Positions 61,351 to 64,000 of a stretch of 64,000 nucleotides of DNA are shown here, in pieces. The translations under genes and the position numbers were made by a program. The stretch covers positions 310,001 through 374,000 of the forward strand of contig CAVUES010000003.1 of NCBI GenBank assembly GCA_963740555.1. The letters are read 5' to 3'. The stretch is from Mayfieldus sp963740555. GTDB lineage: Bacteria; Actinomycetota; Thermoleophilia; Solirubrobacterales; 70-9. How positions within the stretch are numbered: position 1 is the stretch's first letter; the number at the start of each line of letters is the position of its first letter. Under the pieces are notes generated by a model that was not told the origin of the DNA, made no database searches, and saw nothing but the letters and a program-made list of their open reading frames with translations.

Positions 61351-62262
61351 ATGCAGTTCGCGCTCGGACTCGCGGCGGCATGCGCGGCCTCCTTCTGCTT
61401 CGACGCCGCGGTCGCGCTTCAGGCACTCGAGGCACGGGCGGTCCCGTCCGAGTACTCGATGCGCGCGACCCTGCTCGGGCGCCTGCTTCTCCGACCGCGA
61501 TGGCTGGCCGCCACCGGCCTCGCGATCCTCGGGTTTCCCTTCCAGGTGCTGGCTCTGTCGCAGGTTCCGATCAGCGTCGTGCAACCGGCGCTCGCCGTCG
61601 GATTGCTGCTCCTGCTCGTGCTCGGGGTGCGGATGCTCGGCGAGCCGGCGGGCAGGCGCGAGATCCTCTCCACCCTTGCGATCGTCGCCGGGGTCGCGGG
61701 AGCTTCGGTCGCGGCCCCCGAGCAATCCTCGACCCATGCCGGGGCCCTGGAGCTTGCCCTCGTGCTGGTGCCGCTGGGGGCGCTCGCGGCGGCGCCCTTC
61801 GCCCTGCGCCGCTGCCCGCCCGCGCTGATGGTGCTCGGCGGCGGCTTCGCGTACGCCTGGACGGCGCTCGGCGCCAAGCTGCTCGCCGACCACCTGCACT
61901 CGGGCGACTTGCTGGTGGCCCTCGGGTGGCTGGCGATGGTCGGGGTCGTAGCCGCCCTCGGCATGCTGGCCGAGATGTCGGCGCTGCAGAGGCGCGCCGC
62001 CGTCGCCGTGGCCTCAACCGTGTTCGTGGTCCAGGTAGTGGTCCCGGTGGCTGTGGGGCCGCTGATCGGAGACCAGTCCTGGGCGCCCACACCCGCCCTC
62101 GGCGGCCTCCTCGTCGTCTCGATGCTCGCGGTGGTCACCGGCGCCGTGGCGCTGATGCGCTCACCCGCCGTTTCCACCCTGATTTCCACTGCTGCGCCAG
62201 AGGGTCTCGACGGGGACGGCCCGCAGGCCCCGATTGTCGATCTGGAACACCAGCGAGCGTAG
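61351..62262 (+). CDS. DMT-superfamily-like integral membrane protein
   Basis: A 303-residue protein with about ten membrane spans in two similar halves (ALGLAAACAASFCFDAAVALQAL...; LVLVPLGALAAAPFALRRC...AYAWTALGAKLLADHL), typical of EamA/DMT drug-metabolite transporters. The end (VFVVQVVVPVAVGPLIGD; LVVSMLAVVTGAVALM) fits the fold. The last 100 bases overlap the opposite-strand GT28-fusion gene. The substrate is unknown. Its neighbours, a deacetylase and a glycosyltransferase, hint at envelope polysaccharide or lipid, but that is only position. Confidence 0.75.
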   Translation: MQFALGLAAACAASFCFDAAVALQALEARAVPSEYSMRATLLGRLLLRPRWLAATGLAILGFPFQVLALSQVPISVVQPALAVGLLLLLVLGVRMLGEPAGRREILSTLAIVAGVAGASVAAPEQSSTHAGALELALVLVPLGALAAAPFALRRCPPALMVLGGGFAYAWTALGAKLLADHLHSGDLLVALGWLAMVGVVAALGMLAEMSALQRRAAVAVASTVFVVQVVVPVAVGPLIGDQSWAPTPALGGLLVVSMLAVVTGAVALMRSPAVSTLISTAAPEGLDGDGPQAPIVDLEHQRA

Positions 62263-63963
62263 GGCCGGCCCCGGGTTGGCGGTCTCGGTCAAGGTCACCT
62301 CGACCACCTGCCCCGGCGCGACCGATCCCAGCGATCCCCCGCTGTATTGGACGGCGCCGGCGACGGGAATCGCTCCCGCCGAGTGGGCGAGCAGGTACTC
62401 GCCCAGGGTGAAGCCGTCCTCGGGCGGGGCGAAGAGGAAATGGCCGTTGAAGCCGAAGCCCGCGGCGGCCTTCTTGAGGTCCTTGCGGGTCCCGAGCCAA
62501 TGGACGGGGCCTCCGGAGGCCAGCGTCGGCATGGCGCTGTCGCCGAAGAGGTGCATCTGCACGCGCGTGGCTCGCGACGGCCGGTCATCTACCGCGAACG
62601 AGGCCCCCGCGCCGCTTCGGTGAAGCTGCCGTGAGAAGCGCGGGATCGTGCCGGTCGGGGCGCGAACCAGCAGGCCGACGTCGGGTCCGAGGACGGGAAA
62701 GCTCGTCGTCGGGCGGGCGTGGAGCGGTCTGGCGAGGACGTTGTAGGGGGCGTCGCTCCCGAATACCCACGCCAGCATCGCGATCGTCACCACCGAGGCG
62801 GTGGCGACCCGGGTCAGGCGCAGCCGCAATGAACCCAGCGGCTCGACCCGGCGCGATGCGGTCCGAGCCACGGTGGCCACGGTCGGCAACGCCGCGTAGG
62901 AAAGATCCGGACGGCGTGGCTCGGCGATCGCTTCGGTCAATGCCCGCGCGAGCTCTTCGCGCGAGCTGGCCGTGCGGGCGAGGCCGAAGCGCTGATAGGC
63001 GCGGTCGTTGACACGGATGTGCCCGACCTTGAAGCCGAACGAGACGACGCGGCAACCCCGGATCAGCGCCTCCAGGACCGTCAGCCCCGCCGTCGAGTGG
63101 ACGAGCACGTCGGATGCGGCGAGGTAGTCGCTCATCCGATCGGTGAAGCCCACCACCCGCAACCGCGGCTCGTCGGAGAAGCGGCGAACGATGCGCGAAC
63201 GCACGCGCTCGTTTCGCCCCGCGATGCAGACCACCGCTCCTGGATTTCGCTCCAGCGCCGCCTCGATCGCTCCGGTCAGGTCCCCCACTCCCCAGCCTCC
63301 GCCCGAGACCAGGATCACCGGCCCCTCCTCCGGGAGGCCGAGGCCGCGGCGGGCCTCGCCGGTGTCGGCTGGCTCGAAGAAGGTCGGCGAGGTCGGAGGT
63401 CGCGCCCAGGTGACGCTGCCAGGGCCGGCGATCGCTTCGACCTCCTCGATCGACTCGCGGTGGATGACCGTGTGCATGTCGATGCCGGGATGGGCCCAGA
63501 AGCGCAGCCCGGCGAGGTCGGTGATGGCCGAGACGGTGGGCACGTCGAGGCGGCCACGCTTGCGCAGCTCGCCGAACAGCTCGGTGGTGCCCGGATAGGT
63601 CGAGATCAGAACGTCGGGCCGACGGCGCCGGATCATCTTCAGCAGCCGCCGCGTGGAGAGCAAGTATCCGAGCTTGGCGACGAACCAGCGCGTCGGGGGG
63701 AAGCGGGTGAGCAGGAAGTACTGCACCTCGAACGCCCAGGGAAGCCAGTTGAAGGCGACCCAGGAGCCGTCGCGCAGGACCCAGGTGATGAACCTGCCCA
63801 TCTCCGCGAGGCCGTCGACGATCGTCACCTGCGCCTCGGGCTCTTCCTCCTCGATCTCCGCCGCGATCGCCCGCGCCGGGCCGTCGTGGCCCTCGCCGAT
63901 GTCGGCGGAGACGATCAGCACCCGCCGGCCGGTCGGCTGCTCCTCCCAGTCGGCGGCGCACAT
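62161..63963 (-). CDS. GT28-type glycosyltransferase fused to a membrane span and exterior domain
   Basis: A 600-residue fusion. Residues 1-375 are a glycosyltransferase of the MurG/MGDG-synthase type: VLIVSADIGEGHDGPARAIAAEI (the GxGH nucleotide and acceptor motif), DLAGLRFWAHPGIDMHTV, VILVSGGGWGVGDLTGAIEAAL, VGFTDRMSDYLAASDVLVHSTAGLTVLEAL (UDP-sugar site). A membrane segment (VATASVVTIAMLAWVFG, near 400) follows, then about 180 residues outside the membrane (FPVLGPDVGLLVRAPTGTIPRF...GYLLAHSAGA-like strands). Likely transfers a sugar to a membrane lipid. The ATG at 63963 is near the window edge. The 3' end overlaps a convergent transporter gene by 102 bases. Confidence 0.8.
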   Translation of the reverse strand: MCAADWEEQPTGRRVLIVSADIGEGHDGPARAIAAEIEEEEPEAQVTIVDGLAEMGRFITWVLRDGSWVAFNWLPWAFEVQYFLLTRFPPTRWFVAKLGYLLSTRRLLKMIRRRRPDVLISTYPGTTELFGELRKRGRLDVPTVSAITDLAGLRFWAHPGIDMHTVIHRESIEEVEAIAGPGSVTWARPPTSPTFFEPADTGEARRGLGLPEEGPVILVSGGGWGVGDLTGAIEAALERNPGAVVCIAGRNERVRSRIVRRFSDEPRLRVVGFTDRMSDYLAASDVLVHSTAGLTVLEALIRGCRVVSFGFKVGHIRVNDRAYQRFGLARTASSREELARALTEAIAEPRRPDLSYAALPTVATVARTASRRVEPLGSLRLRLTRVATASVVTIAMLAWVFGSDAPYNVLARPLHARPTTSFPVLGPDVGLLVRAPTGTIPRFSRQLHRSGAGASFAVDDRPSRATRVQMHLFGDSAMPTLASGGPVHWLGTRKDLKKAAAGFGFNGHFLFAPPEDGFTLGEYLLAHSAGAIPVAGAVQYSGGSLGSVAPGQVVEVTLTETANPGPALRSLVFQIDNRGLRAVPVETLWRSSGNQGGNGG

Positions 63964-64000
63964 GGGAGCAGCCCGATGGCCGTTCGTGGCGGCCCGGTGG

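Overview
The window is GC-rich chromosomal DNA with dense coding, GTG/TTG starts and third codon positions that are almost always G or C. The gene set points to the Actinomycetota: ABC/FtsX exporters with OmpR-type two-component control, a c-di-AMP riboswitch before an NlpC/P60-type protein, acyl-CoA dehydrogenase and FadB-like enzymes, an ArsA/Get3 ATPase and a GT28 glycosyltransferase fusion. The protein families look most like Thermoleophilia/Solirubrobacterales; that placement is a judgement from family recognition, not a search. No rRNA, tRNA, CRISPR array or intact insertion sequence was recognised.

Layout. 1-9.1 kb: a cell-wall peptidase cut by the left edge, an unrecognised gene with no ordinary start codon, then an export module (permease, ATPase, small lipoprotein, DUF5666-like secreted protein) next to a histidine kinase and response regulator. 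Three promoters here share CTCAG-type repeats spaced exactly 11 bp, so the module looks like one regulon. 9.1-13.5 kb: an apparent four-gene operon, FadB-like enzyme, sirtuin, short-chain dehydrogenase and lytic transglycosylase. 13.6-19.4 kb: secreted protein, small membrane protein, cold-shock protein, a frameshifted acetyltransferase, two membrane proteins and two divergent aldo/keto reductases. 19.5-25.5 kb: small and accessory genes, including a DUF4258/DUF2283 pair inside a duplicated gene junction, a PadR regulator, an Excalibur/HNH-like secreted protein, and a three-gene set of ECF-like sigma factor, helical XRE-like protein and ImmA/IrrE metalloprotease.

25.7-42.5 kb is an accessory island with the look of anti-phage defence. 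It opens with a SAM-I-type riboswitch before a decayed gene, then ARPP-1-like and TM0106-type nuclease-helicase genes (both frameshifted), an unrecognised gene coupled to a PLD-family nuclease, a type III restriction-modification pair and a 1502-residue GHKL-ATPase/DUF3883 protein. Between the R-M pair and the giant gene lie remnants of an ftsX paralogue and of an Excalibur protein. From 42.5 kb the chromosome resumes with a frameshifted ftsX permease and its ATPase, secreted proteins, an RDD protein, a GMP-synthase-like amidotransferase, an antitoxin with a decayed PIN toxin, a subtilase, the riboswitch-controlled NlpC/P60 protein, an acyl-CoA dehydrogenase with unusual operator arrays, a peroxiredoxin, a Ca2+/H+ antiporter, a lipoprotein, ArsA with a Cys-rich partner, a polysaccharide deacetylase, a DMT-like transporter and a GT28 fusion protein.

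At least ten reading frames are broken by small indels, several in G or C runs. Some of this may be assembly error rather than gene decay, so statements about pseudogenes are conditional on the sequence being correct.
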